A stretch of 64,000 nucleotides of DNA. Origin: Candidatus Devosia phytovorans (GTDB taxonomy: Bacteria > Pseudomonadota > Alphaproteobacteria > Rhizobiales > Devosiaceae). Both the position numbers and the translations under genes were made by a program. Location: positions 67,001 through 131,000 of the forward strand of contig CP119312.1 in NCBI GenBank assembly GCA_029202405.1, given 5' to 3'. A model generated the notes under the pieces. It was not told the DNA's origin. It worked only from the letters and a program-made list of their open reading frames with translations, and did no database searches. Positions 7,995-15,829 of the stretch are shown here, piece after piece. Every line of letters starts with the position of its first letter. The first letter of the stretch is position 1.

Positions 7995-9280
7995 TACGGG
8001 ATGGCCCTCAATGGTCGGACGCTGTTAGCTCGCGCATCCTCAGCGATATTTATCTGCCGTGCCACCGCGTCGGCTGCAGCCTTCAGGGCGTCATCCGCTA
8101 GATGAGCGTAACGCTTCGTGGTCTGGGCTTGAGTATGCCCCAACAACGCACCGATCATGGGTAGCGACGCGCCGCCGCTCACAGCGACGCTGGCAAAAGA
8201 ATGACGCAGATCATGAATCCGCACTCCCTCTAGCCCGGCCAGCTTGCTGACCGCGGCCCAGGGACGTGCCAGATCCGCCTTGGGCTTCTCGGGATGGGAT
8301 GAGCCGATAACGTAACGTCCTACTCGAGGCTGCGCCACGATGACCTCGAGCGCCGGAGCAGGAAGTACGATGTACCGCCACCCGGTCTTTCCAAAGACCC
8401 GGAGGCGAGCAGACGCCACATCCACATTCGCCCACTCGGCGTGGAGGATCTCGCGGAGGCGGGCACCGGTGAAGATTAGCAGCCGAAGGGCCGCTGCCGC
8501 ACCCGCGTCGATCCGCTGCGGGGGACGGTGCTTGGGGACATGCTTGTGCCGCTTGCTGTCCCGTTTCGGCGGCTCGTACGGCACGCCCTCTGTTTCGGCC
8601 TTAGTTATCGCTTGGCCCAGGGACGCGAGCTCGGCGGGGGAGAGGAAGCGCTCCCGCAGCCTCTCGCGGTTGGCCGCTATCCCGGCTGCTGGATTAGTAC
8701 CGCGTGGGACCAGCAGGTCAGAGGCGGCGTTGCGGTAGATTGATCCGACAATCTCCAGGCACCTGTTGGCGGTCGCCGGCTGCGCCAGCTTGACCTTGTC
8801 GAACAGGCGCTTGACGTCGGCACCATCGACCTGATCGAGACGCTTGTTGCCGAACGACGGAAGCACATGTCGCCGCAGCAGCGACCGGTAGGTGGCGATG
8901 GTTCGCGGCCGCAGCGTGGCGGCCTCTGGTTGGGCGAGCGCCATCTGCTCGGCCCCGTCCAGCCAAGCGGTTGCAAAATCCGCTACCGTTGGTGTCAATT
9001 TGTCCTTGGCTTTGCGCGCCGCCGGATCCTTGCCCTGCGCGACCTCCAGCGAGAGGGCTTTCGCCTCCTTGCGAGCTTCGTCGGGCGTGAGTGCGCCACC
9101 CTTGCCAATGGTCATGCGGCGAACCGGTGCCAGCCGTCCGGATCCTGCACGATATTCGAAGGCGTAGGTTATGCCGTTCTGAGTGCGTCGGGCTTGAAAT
9201 CCCTTGAGGTCCTCATCCCGCAAAACGGCACCGGGCTCGTGCTCCATAAGACCGTCGATGGCTCGTTTGGTGATCCTCAA
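7994..9280 (-). CDS. tyrosine recombinase / site-specific integrase
   Basis: The 428-residue protein has an N-terminal arm-binding domain (about 1-95), a core-binding domain (about 97-200) and a catalytic domain. The catalytic residues are all visible: Arg274 (TGARLREI), Lys298 (FGKTG), His356 and Arg359 (HDLRHSF), His382 (LLGHTQ) and the nucleophile Tyr391 (TTKRYAHL). It is the full length expected for a P4/DUF4102-type integrase. The gene starts 160 bases from a tRNA-fMet 3' fragment, the usual attachment target for this family, and its stop overlaps the next gene. Confidence 0.96.
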   Translation of the reverse strand: MRITKRAIDGLMEHEPGAVLRDEDLKGFQARRTQNGITYAFEYRAGSGRLAPVRRMTIGKGGALTPDEARKEAKALSLEVAQGKDPAARKAKDKLTPTVADFATAWLDGAEQMALAQPEAATLRPRTIATYRSLLRRHVLPSFGNKRLDQVDGADVKRLFDKVKLAQPATANRCLEIVGSIYRNAASDLLVPRGTNPAAGIAANRERLRERFLSPAELASLGQAITKAETEGVPYEPPKRDSKRHKHVPKHRPPQRIDAGAAAALRLLIFTGARLREILHAEWANVDVASARLRVFGKTGWRYIVLPAPALEVIVAQPRVGRYVIGSSHPEKPKADLARPWAAVSKLAGLEGVRIHDLRHSFASVAVSGGASLPMIGALLGHTQAQTTKRYAHLADDALKAAADAVARQINIAEDARANSVRPLRAIP

Positions 9281-9439
9281 ATGCGCAACCCTCCGCTTTT
9301 CCAGTCGTCACCGGATCGTCACCGTGAAGAAAACTTGGTACGATGACGGGGGACAGCATAGGGCGAAGAGTGCCGGATTGCCTACAGAAATAAGATGGGG
9401 TAAAAGCAGGTAGTAGATGGTGGGGGCGACGCCGTCGTT

Positions 9440-9484
9440 CTCATAACCTGAAGGTCGCAGGTTCAAATCCTGCTCCCGCAACCA
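9440..9484 (+). other. 3' fragment of tRNA-fMet, probable attachment site
   Basis: From the anticodon loop (CTCATAA, anticodon CAT) through CCTGAAGG, the T arm (GCAGG TTCAAAT CCTGC) and TCCCGCAACCA, the sequence is that of an initiator tRNA. The bases before it do not form the 5' half of the anticodon stem, the D arm or the acceptor stem, so this is not a whole tRNA gene. Such 3' copies arise when an element integrates into a tRNA gene. The intact tRNA-fMet gene should lie at the other end of the element. Confidence 0.85.
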
Positions 9485-9488
9485 AAAA

Positions 9489-9522
9489 GGCCCAGCAACT
9501 CAATGAGTTGGCTGGGCCTTTC
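9489..9522. terminator. bidirectional-looking terminator hairpin
   Basis: GGCCCAGC (9489-9496) pairs with the GCTGGGCC that ends at 9518, with further pairing of ACTC and GAGT inside, followed by a T-rich run. It would end tRNA transcription on the plus strand, and read the other way it lies just after the sdaA stop at 9527. Confidence 0.8.
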
Positions 9523-9526
9523 CTTT

Positions 9527-10921
9527 TCAGCAGGCTACGACGTTGACGGCTAGGCCAGCAAGGCTGGTTTCCTTGTAGCTCGCGCTCATGTCGAGTCCGG
9601 TCTGGCGCATGGTTTCAATACAGGCATCGAGCGGCACGGCATGGGTGCCGTCGCCCTTGAGGGCCAGCGAAGCGGCCGTCACGGCCTTGACCGCACCAAA
9701 GGCATTGCGCTCGATGCAGGGGATTTGCACCAAGCCTGCTACCGGGTCACAGGTCATGCCGAGATGGTGTTCCAGCGCAATTTCTGCGGCATTCTCAACC
9801 TGTTCAGGCGTGCCGCCCATGATGGCGCAGAGGCCTGCGGCAGCCATGGCGGAAGCCGAGCCGACTTCGCCCTGGCACCCCACTTCGGCGCCGGAAATGG
9901 AGGCATTGTGCTTGATAATGCCGCCGATGGCAGCGGCCGTCAGCAGATAGTCGCGAATCGCCTGCGGACCGGCCGCCGCGTTGAACTTGAGATAGAATTT
10001 CATCACGGCGGGAATGACCCCGGCAGCACCATTGGTCGGGGCGGTCACGACACGCCCTCCGGTGGCATTTTCTTCATTGACGGCCATGGCATAGAGGCTC
10101 AGCCAGTCATTGGCCATGAGCGGCGTCAGCTCGTTGCGCTGCCACTGGGCATCGAGCTGGCTGAAGATGCCGCGCGCCCGGCGCTTTACATTCAACCCGC
10201 CGGGCATGATGCCATCCTGGTTGATGCCGCGGGTAATGCAGGCGTCCATGGCGCTCCAGACCTCGTCCACGCCGCGATCGAGCGACAGGCGGCTGCGCGA
10301 CGCTTCCTCATTTGCCCGCTTCATCCCGGCAATGGAGAGACCGGAACCGGCCGCCATGGCCAGCATGTCTTTGGCATTGGCAAAGGGATAGGGCACGTCG
10401 GCCTGGGCTGGTGACGCGTGCTTGAGGGCTTCCAACTCTTCTGCACTGACGACGAAGCCGCCGCCGATGGAATAGTAGGCCCGGCGCAGCAGAAGCTGGC
10501 CGTCGGTATCATAGGCGCAAAATTGCAGCCCGTTGGGATGGCCGGGCAGGGCATTGCGCTTGTCAAAGATCAGGTCGACTGCCGGGCGAAAACGGTAGGC
10601 AGGATGGAGCGGGGGGTGGACGTTACCGGTTTCTTCAACAGCGGCAATGATATCGTCCATGGTATCGGGGTCGACATGGCGCGGATCCTCGCCACAGAGC
10701 CCGAGAATGACCGCGCGACCACTGCCGTGGCCGATGCCGGTAAAGGCCAGCGAACCATGCAGGCTTGCCGTCAGGGCCGCAGGCCTGGCGTTTTTGGCGC
10801 GCGGCCAGTCGCCCAGGCGCAATTCGTCGAGGAAGCGCTTGGCGGCGGTCATCGGGCCCATGGTGTGAGAGCTGGAGGGGCCGATACCGATCTTGAAAAC
10901 GTCGAAGACGGACAGGAACAT
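9527..10921 (-). CDS. sdaA: L-serine ammonia-lyase (iron-sulfur, single chain)
   Basis: This 464-residue enzyme deaminates L-serine to pyruvate and ammonia. It begins FLSVFDVFKIGIGPSSSHTM, the conserved family start, and the C-terminal domain has the cluster cysteines in SGAEVGCQGEVGSA, GMTCDPV and IPCIERNA. Alpha and beta domains are fused, as in the proteobacterial enzyme. The ATG at 10921 gives the usual N-terminus; a TTG at 10945 would add eight residues. It is divergent from an esterase gene and is the first chromosomal gene beyond the attachment site. Confidence 0.95.
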   Translation of the reverse strand: MFLSVFDVFKIGIGPSSSHTMGPMTAAKRFLDELRLGDWPRAKNARPAALTASLHGSLAFTGIGHGSGRAVILGLCGEDPRHVDPDTMDDIIAAVEETGNVHPPLHPAYRFRPAVDLIFDKRNALPGHPNGLQFCAYDTDGQLLLRRAYYSIGGGFVVSAEELEALKHASPAQADVPYPFANAKDMLAMAAGSGLSIAGMKRANEEASRSRLSLDRGVDEVWSAMDACITRGINQDGIMPGGLNVKRRARGIFSQLDAQWQRNELTPLMANDWLSLYAMAVNEENATGGRVVTAPTNGAAGVIPAVMKFYLKFNAAAGPQAIRDYLLTAAAIGGIIKHNASISGAEVGCQGEVGSASAMAAAGLCAIMGGTPEQVENAAEIALEHHLGMTCDPVAGLVQIPCIERNAFGAVKAVTAASLALKGDGTHAVPLDACIETMRQTGLDMSASYKETSLAGLAVNVVAC

Positions 10922-11069
10922 GGAAGCATTCTGCACGAATGCCAACGCGCATCAATTGACGTAAAGAGCCGACTGTTCCGTCATCGGCAACAGTGCGTGG
11001 CGGGGTTGGGCAGTTGCTCCGACCACGGTGAGGCCCGATATTCCGGAGATGTTCAATCGGAGATCAGGC

Positions 11070-11672
11070 ATGGCCGAGTATAACTATCGAGAGGGCAAGG
11101 GCTCGGATGCCACGGCCCCGCTGTTTTTTGTCTTCCACGGCACTGGTGGCGATGAAAACCAGTTCTTTGAACTGGCGGGTCAGTTGATCCCAGCCGCGCG
11201 GGTGATTGCGCCGCGAGGCGATGTCAGCGAAGGCGGGGCGCTGCGCTATTTTCGGCGGACCGCGGAGGGCGTCTATGACATGGACGATCTGCGGCTGCGC
11301 ACCGCGCAGATGATTGCCTTCGTAGAGACGCGAAAGGCGGAGGGTGTTGCCAACCAAGTGATCGGATTGGGCTATTCCAACGGCGCCAATATCCTGGCGT
11401 CAGTACAATTTGCCGCGCCCAACCTGTTCGACGCGACAATCCTCATGCATCCGCTGATCCCCTTTTTGCCGCCCAAGGGAGAGTTTTCGGGGAAAAGGGT
11501 GCTGATCACCGCCGGGCAGCGTGACCCGATCGCTCCGGCTAGCGCGACGCAGGCGCTGCACGATTATTTCGCCGCCAATGGGGCAGACAGCCGGCTGTTC
11601 TGGCATCCGGGCGGGCACGAGCTACGCCAGGAAGAGTTGAGCGAGACGCAGGCGTTCATCGGCGGGCAATAG
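11070..11672 (+). CDS. alpha/beta hydrolase, carboxylesterase/phospholipase type
   Basis: The 200-residue protein has the small-esterase layout: the oxyanion segment FFVFHGTGGDENQF, the nucleophile elbow GYSNG, an Asp in AGQRDPI and a His in PGGHEL, in that order. It resembles the YpfH/carboxylesterase family of cytoplasmic esterases, with no signal peptide. The ATG at 11070 follows CGGAGATCAGGC. The natural substrate cannot be read from the sequence. Confidence 0.88.
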   Translation: MAEYNYREGKGSDATAPLFFVFHGTGGDENQFFELAGQLIPAARVIAPRGDVSEGGALRYFRRTAEGVYDMDDLRLRTAQMIAFVETRKAEGVANQVIGLGYSNGANILASVQFAAPNLFDATILMHPLIPFLPPKGEFSGKRVLITAGQRDPIAPASATQALHDYFAANGADSRLFWHPGGHELRQEELSETQAFIGGQ

Positions 11673-11748
11673 CGCGTTGGTGTGTTGACGGAAAGCGATC
11701 AGCCTGCCAGCCTTGGGTTTACCGAGGTCGGGGGATGCTCGCTTTTCG

Positions 11749-11955
11749 ATGCGCTTCAAGGTCACCTATTCGCGCTATTGGGGAGAGCGGCGTCGGCTCG
11801 AATTCGCCGCGTCCGGCGAGCGCAATGGCTGCAGCTTCACTGTAGTGACCGAAGTCAAATGCCTAAAGGAACCCAAGACGGCCGAGAACGTCCACTTGGT
11901 GGCGCTGGCGCGGCTGACGGAATTGTTCCGCCAGCGCAGTGCTTCTGGCCGATAA
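11749..11955 (+). CDS. small conserved-looking hypothetical protein
   Basis: A 68-residue basic protein begins MRFKVTYSRYWGERRRLEF, reads like a compact beta-rich domain (GCSFTVVTEVKCLKEPKT) and ends in a helix (HLVALARLTELFRQR). No family is recognised. The ribosome site is weak. It ends one base before the stop of the convergent acetyltransferase gene. The amino-acid pattern is more protein-like than its shadow frames, but confidence is moderate. Confidence 0.5.
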   Translation: MRFKVTYSRYWGERRRLEFAASGERNGCSFTVVTEVKCLKEPKTAENVHLVALARLTELFRQRSASGR

Positions 11956-11956
11956 G

Positions 11957-12253
11957 TCAGGCGCGCAGGTCAGCCCATTCCGGGTGGCGGCGAAACTGGG
12001 CGACGACATAGGAACAGACCGGCAGGATTTTGAAGCCCTGTTCACGTGCATCTGCCACGGCCCTGTTGACCAGTTTGGCGGCGATGCCGCGACCTTCGTA
12101 CTCGCGCGGTACGCCGGTATGGTCGATGGTGATTGTGCCGTTCTCCGCCTTGTGAAACGTCATCTCTGCTTCAAAGCCGGGCGCGAGCCGAATGACATAG
12201 CGGCCGCGGGTGGCACCATCTTCGCGCTGCACGATGAGTTCGGATTCGGTCAT
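11957..12253 (-). CDS. YjdJ/Gtn-type small N-acetyltransferase
   Basis: The 98-residue product is a minimal GNAT fold of the GtnA/YjdJ kind. It has two strands ending EMTFHKAENGTITIDHTGVP, then the acetyl-CoA loop EYEGRGIAAKLVNRAVADAREQG and the closing strand ILPVCSYVVAQFRRHPEW. AAGGAG six bases before the ATG at 12253 sets the start. The acceptor substrate is not known for this family. Confidence 0.85.
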   Translation of the reverse strand: MTESELIVQREDGATRGRYVIRLAPGFEAEMTFHKAENGTITIDHTGVPREYEGRGIAAKLVNRAVADAREQGFKILPVCSYVVAQFRRHPEWADLRA

Positions 12254-12318
12254 GTCGGCTCCTTGCATCTGTCAGGCTAATGTGGAGCGCCGGCCGCGGG
12301 TTGCAAGCGCGATGCCGC

Positions 12319-13020
12319 CTAGTGGCTGGTTTCCTGTCCGGCCCAGCGGGCCTGGATCGACCGGCCGAAGCCGCCAAGCCAGGGCGCGAAGAACAGCAGG
12401 ATTCGGCGGTGGTAGTGCAGCAGGATGAAGAGCGCTGCGAGGATCAACGTGCCGAAGACGATGACCAGTTCAAGCGACAGGCCGATCGACTTGAGCCAGG
12501 CGGTCAGCAACATGCCCGGCAGGATATGGGCGGCGGCCCAGGCAAAGGCCGAGGTCACGTTGATGATGGTGAAGTGGCCATAGCGCATGCCCATGATACC
12601 GGCGACGCCGGGGATCACGGCCTTTACGCCCGGAATGAAGCGGCCGATGAAAACGGCCTTGCCGCCGTGCCGGGCGAAGAAAGCTTCGCCCTTGGCGATG
12701 AGGTCGCGGTGATTGCGGAAGGGCCAGATTTCCTTGATTTTGTCCTTGAGGAAGTGGCCGATCGTGTAGGAAATGGCGTCGCCGATGATGGCGCCGATCA
12801 CCGCGGCGAAATACACTTCCCAGAAGGGCAGGCGACCCTCGGCAATGATGCCGCCGGCCAGCAGCAGCACTGGCGTCGAAGGGACGAAAAGCCCAAGGAT
12901 GAAGACTGCTTCGCCGATGGCGACGGCGAAAATGAACCAGAAAGTCAGCCAGAAATTGCCGGATATCGTGTTGAGAAAGCCTTCGAGATAGGCGGACACG
13001 GTATGGAAGATATCGAACAT
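12319..13020 (-). CDS. DedA/SNARE-associated family membrane protein
   Basis: This 233-residue integral membrane protein has the DedA core: a re-entrant segment near GLFVPSTPVLLLAGG, the charged motif FFARHGGKAVFIGRFIPGVKAVIPGVAG, and two or three further membrane spans. Members act in undecaprenyl phosphate or lipid flipping and in membrane potential balance. The ATG at 13020 is chosen because the frame upstream of it is not hydrophobic; its ribosome site is weak. It stands alone between an acetyltransferase gene and a divergent RidA gene. Confidence 0.9.
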   Translation of the reverse strand: MFDIFHTVSAYLEGFLNTISGNFWLTFWFIFAVAIGEAVFILGLFVPSTPVLLLAGGIIAEGRLPFWEVYFAAVIGAIIGDAISYTIGHFLKDKIKEIWPFRNHRDLIAKGEAFFARHGGKAVFIGRFIPGVKAVIPGVAGIMGMRYGHFTIINVTSAFAWAAAHILPGMLLTAWLKSIGLSLELVIVFGTLILAALFILLHYHRRILLFFAPWLGGFGRSIQARWAGQETSH

Positions 13021-13127
13021 TCGGGATGAATCTTTCGGCGCCGGTGCGGCATGATAGATCATGCAGGGCATAGACTTTATGACGGCGAGCGCGTTGCCGC
13101 TCAAGCCCTATCGCGTAGGAGTGTTAC

Positions 13128-13523
13128 TTGAGCGAATTATTGCATCACATGATCGCATCCGGACCTCGTCCGGTGGCGCCTTTTTCCCATGCCGTGGAAG
13201 CGGATGGCTGGGTGTTCATCACCGGGCAGATGCCAACTGATCCGGCCGCGCCAGATGCCCCCCTGCCGGAGGGAATCGAGGCGCAGACGCGTCGTGTGGT
13301 GGAAAATTTGAAGGTGGTGCTGGGGGGCATCGGGCTGGGGCTCGAGCATGTCACCATGGCCCGCATCTACATGACCCAGTTCGAGCGAGACTATGACGCG
13401 CTCAATGCGCTATGGCCAGATTTTTTTGCCGAGGGCGAGCTGCCGGCGCGGACAACCGTAGGGGTTACAGCGCTGGCCGTGGGTGCGCTGGTCGAGATCG
13501 ATCTGGTCGCCAGGCGACCATAA
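13128..13523 (+). CDS. RidA-family enamine/imine deaminase
   Basis: The 131-residue protein follows the RidA pattern: PVAPFSHAVEADGWVFITGQ, then an acidic region and TRRVVENLKVVLGGIGLGLEHV, and ends ELPARTTVGVTALAVGALVEID. The active-site Arg in the PARTTVGV segment is present. A TTG start at 13128 is supported by AGGAG seven bases upstream. RidA proteins hydrolyse reactive enamines from serine/threonine dehydratases; sdaA is close by, though iron-sulfur serine dehydratases are not the classical source. Confidence 0.9.
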   Translation: MSELLHHMIASGPRPVAPFSHAVEADGWVFITGQMPTDPAAPDAPLPEGIEAQTRRVVENLKVVLGGIGLGLEHVTMARIYMTQFERDYDALNALWPDFFAEGELPARTTVGVTALAVGALVEIDLVARRP

Positions 13524-13530
13524 GGAAGAA

Positions 13531-13559
13531 GCCCCGGGTTCTGGAAGAGAAACCGGGGC
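13531..13559. terminator. hairpin between convergent genes
   Basis: GCCCCGGGTT pairs with AACCGGGGC across a loop of about ten bases. It lies between the ridA-like stop and the stop of the hydrolase gene, but has no long T-run, so it is at best a weak intrinsic terminator. Confidence 0.5.
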
Positions 13560-13565
13560 GATCCA

Positions 13566-14420
13566 TCAGTTGGGGCTGTAAGCCTTGACGTTCTGGCGCT
13601 GTTCGCCAAGGCCTTCGATGCCGAGATGCATCACATTGCCGGGCTTGAGCCAGACGGGGTCGGGCTTGATGCCCATGCCGACGCCGGGCGGGGTGCCGGT
13701 GGAGATGATGTCGCCTGGCTGCAGGCTCATGAACTGGCTCACATAGGCAACGACATTGGCGACGCCGAAGATCATGGTCCGGGTGGAGCCGTCCTGGTAG
13801 CGCTTGCCATCAACGTCGAGCCACATGCCGAGCTTTTGCGGATCGGCGACTTCATCCCTGGTGACGAGCCAGGGGCCGATCGGGCCGAAGGTGTCGCTAC
13901 CCTTGCCCTTGTCCCACGTGCCGCCGCGTTCGGTCTGGAAGTGGCGTTCGGAGACGTCGTTGATAACGCAATAGCCGGCCACATGGTCCATGGCGTCGGC
14001 TTCCTCGACATAGCGGGCTTCCTTGCCGATGACGACGCCGAGCTCGACTTCCCAGTCGGGCTTGATGGCATTCTTGGGAATGATCACATCGTCATTGGGG
14101 CCGATGATGGCGCTGGTGGCCTTCATGAAAATGATCGGCTCGGCCGGAATGGGCGCGCCGGTTTCAGCAGCATGATCGGCATAGTTGAGGCCGATGCAGA
14201 TGAACTTGCCGACATTGGCGACGCAGGGGCCGATGCGGTCATTGGCATCCAGTTTCGGCAGGACACCGATGTCCGTAGCGCGGATCTTGGCCAGGCCTTC
14301 GCTGGTCAGCGTCTGGCCGCCAATGTCGGAAACAATGCCCGACAGGTCACGAATGGAGCCGTCTTCGGCCAGGATAGCGGGCTTTTCCGAGCCCTTGGGG
14401 CCGACACGCAGCAATTTCAT
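13566..14420 (-). CDS. FAH-family hydrolase, candidate 2,4-diketo-3-deoxy-L-fuconate hydrolase
   Basis: The 284-residue protein has the fumarylacetoacetase C-terminal fold, with metal ligands in DWEVELGVVIG (two Glu) and INDVSERHFQ (Asp), the KGSDTFGPIGPW segment and ISTGTPPGVGMG. Family members cleave C-C bonds of acyl pyruvates. Next to fucU, a GntR repressor and a UxaA-type dehydratase, the best guess is cleavage of 2,4-diketo-3-deoxy-L-fuconate (or the rhamnonate form) to pyruvate and L-lactate. The exact substrate is inferred. A copy of the putative GntR operator lies 41 bases upstream. Confidence 0.88.
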   Translation of the reverse strand: MKLLRVGPKGSEKPAILAEDGSIRDLSGIVSDIGGQTLTSEGLAKIRATDIGVLPKLDANDRIGPCVANVGKFICIGLNYADHAAETGAPIPAEPIIFMKATSAIIGPNDDVIIPKNAIKPDWEVELGVVIGKEARYVEEADAMDHVAGYCVINDVSERHFQTERGGTWDKGKGSDTFGPIGPWLVTRDEVADPQKLGMWLDVDGKRYQDGSTRTMIFGVANVVAYVSQFMSLQPGDIISTGTPPGVGMGIKPDPVWLKPGNVMHLGIEGLGEQRQNVKAYSPN

Positions 14421-14460
14421 GGATCAATACTCCCTTTATCCGTAAGTGGAGGCTTAGCGG

Positions 14461-14472
14461 CTGACATGTTAG
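14461..14472. promoter_or_regulatory. putative GntR operator, copy 1
   Basis: CTGACATGTTAG differs by one base from the perfect palindrome CTAACATGTTAG found upstream of gntR/uxaA and of the lactate dehydrogenase gene. It lies between fucU and the hydrolase gene, so the hydrolase may have its own regulated promoter. Confidence 0.65.
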
Positions 14473-14508
14473 CTGTCGAGCGCAACCTTGGTGCAACTGG
14501 TTTGCGCG

Positions 14509-14943
14509 TCACTGGCCGGGGCGAATGACGCCCTTCTTGAGCAGGACGTTACCATAGAGGCGACGCTCGCCCGATTGGATGACGGCATATCCTTTGGAAA
14601 CGCGGTCGTAGAATGCGAAGCGCTCCATGGAAGAAAGGCCCATCTTGGGCTCGTGCCTTTTGATGATCACATCCATTTCGTCCATGACGGGCTCGCGCTG
14701 ATCGGGTTTGCCCACTACCTGCATGCAGATGGCGGCCTGGTCGACAAAGTCGTCGAGCGGCATCAGCGTCAGCACCGCGTCGAGGATGTCGGTGATGGAG
14801 ATGCCGTCCATGCGCACGAGGGCCGGACCGGCGGAGTCGGCGGGATAATTGGCGTCAACGATGGCGATCTCGTCGCCATGGCCCATGGCGCGCAGGATGC
14901 CGAGCAGATCGGGGCCGAGGATGGGTGGAATATTCTTGAGCAT
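14509..14943 (-). CDS. fucU: RbsD/FucU-family sugar mutarotase
   Basis: The 144-residue protein matches FucU, which interconverts the anomers of L-fucose or related sugars. It has LLGILRAMGHGDEIAIVDANYPA with the conserved His-Gly-Asp and Asp-Ala-Asn, the AFYDRVSKGYAVIQSGERRLYGNVLL end, and normal length. AAGGAGG precedes the ATG. It follows the gntR gene by 27 bases on the same strand and so is probably co-transcribed with it. RbsD proper (D-ribose) is the alternative within the family. Confidence 0.9.
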   Translation of the reverse strand: MLKNIPPILGPDLLGILRAMGHGDEIAIVDANYPADSAGPALVRMDGISITDILDAVLTLMPLDDFVDQAAICMQVVGKPDQREPVMDEMDVIIKRHEPKMGLSSMERFAFYDRVSKGYAVIQSGERRLYGNVLLKKGVIRPGQ

Positions 14944-14970
14944 GGGTCGTTCCCTCCTTGGAACGATTGA

Positions 14971-15720
14971 TTAGCCGAAGGGGAAGCTGTCGCTGTCGCT
15001 CCCCAAAGTATCGCCATCGGCGAAAACATCAGGGTGCTCGCGGGCGAAGGCGAAGAGCTCGATCATGACCGCATCGATATGGCTGCGCATGGCCTTGCTG
15101 GCCTGTGCTGCGTTACCCGACAGGATGCCGTCGAATATGGACTGGTGCTCGGCGATAGTCAGCGCCAAGCGGCGCGGGGTGATGATCAGGCGCCGCGCGC
15201 GGTCGAGATTGGCGCGGGCGCTGTCGATGATGGTCTTGATGCGCGTGAAGCCCAGCGAGCGATAGATGATGTCGTGAAACTCGATGTCGATCTGATGGAA
15301 GGCTTCGGCATCATCGCGCTCGGACGCTTCGCGCTGGGCTGCCATATTGGCATGCAGGGCCTCGATCAGGCTCCTGTCGTGGCTGCCGATCAGGACGCGC
15401 AGGGCTTCGGATTCGAGGCCCTTGCGGATCAGCATATATTCGCGGACATCGGCAATGCGGACCAGCGATACGGTGGAGCCGCGTTGCGGCGCAATATCGA
15501 CAAGGCCCTCGGCCTGCAGGCGCGCCAGGGCCTCGCTGACCGGGAAACGCGATACGCCTAGTTCGGCGCAAATTTCGGTCTTGTCGATCACGCTGCCGGG
15601 CGGCAGGTCGAGCGTCACGATCGCCTGCCGGATGGCCTGCGTCACTTCGGCTGTGACATTGCCGCGGGTCAGCGTCGTGGGGCGCGCCAAAAAAGAATAG
15701 GAACTTGTATGGTTGTTCAT
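14971..15720 (-). CDS. GntR/FadR-family transcriptional regulator (FCD domain)
   Basis: The 249-residue protein has a GntR winged helix (about 20-90: LPPGSVIDKTEICAELGVSR, then EALARLQAEGLVDIAPQRGS) and a helical FCD ligand domain. The FCD metal ligands are visible in HQIDIEFHDIIYR and in ALTIAEHQSIFDGIL, with a later His in MRSHIDAV. It is divergent from uxaA and lies first in an operon with fucU. The perfect palindrome GCTAACATGTTAGC directly abuts its ATG, so tight autoregulation is likely. A downstream start is possible because no ribosome site fits the ATG. Confidence 0.9.
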   Translation of the reverse strand: MNNHTSSYSFLARPTTLTRGNVTAEVTQAIRQAIVTLDLPPGSVIDKTEICAELGVSRFPVSEALARLQAEGLVDIAPQRGSTVSLVRIADVREYMLIRKGLESEALRVLIGSHDRSLIEALHANMAAQREASERDDAEAFHQIDIEFHDIIYRSLGFTRIKTIIDSARANLDRARRLIITPRRLALTIAEHQSIFDGILSGNAAQASKAMRSHIDAVMIELFAFAREHPDVFADGDTLGSDSDSFPFG

Positions 15721-15734
15721 GCTAACATGTTAGC
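15721..15734. promoter_or_regulatory. putative GntR operator, copy 2
   Basis: GCTAACATGTTAGC is a perfect 14-base palindrome in the intergenic region between gntR and uxaA. Its position directly before the gntR start codon fits a repressor site controlling both directions. Confidence 0.8.
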
Positions 15735-15829
15735 CAGTGCTAAAGCGCCCGGCAATGGTCGCGGCAATCTGGCGGCAAACCGGGGCGGCGTAAAGCACAG
15801 TTGAGACCCTTCTGCCCGAAAGTGCCTTC

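Larger units (their letters stand above)
5375..9484. mobile_element. integrated element, right end; left end not defined
   Basis: The block contains an XRE repressor, an HUH Rep-like protein with a coupled partner, an AlpA-like regulator, an orphan and a tyrosine integrase, and ends at a tRNA-fMet 3' fragment. This is the set expected of a small integrative element or phage satellite. The coordinates mark only the part with clear element functions. No matching repeat was found to the left within the window, so the true left end may lie beyond position 1 and the dinB region may belong to it. Confidence 0.6.

Noticed and set aside
9408..9484. Full tRNA gene ending at 9484
   Set aside because: The 5' bases do not pair with the acceptor stem or with the anticodon stem, so only the 3' half is real.
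12280..13029. Long plus-strand frame opposite the DedA gene
   Set aside because: The DedA protein on the other strand is clear; this frame is very acidic and repetitive, as GC-rich antisense frames are.
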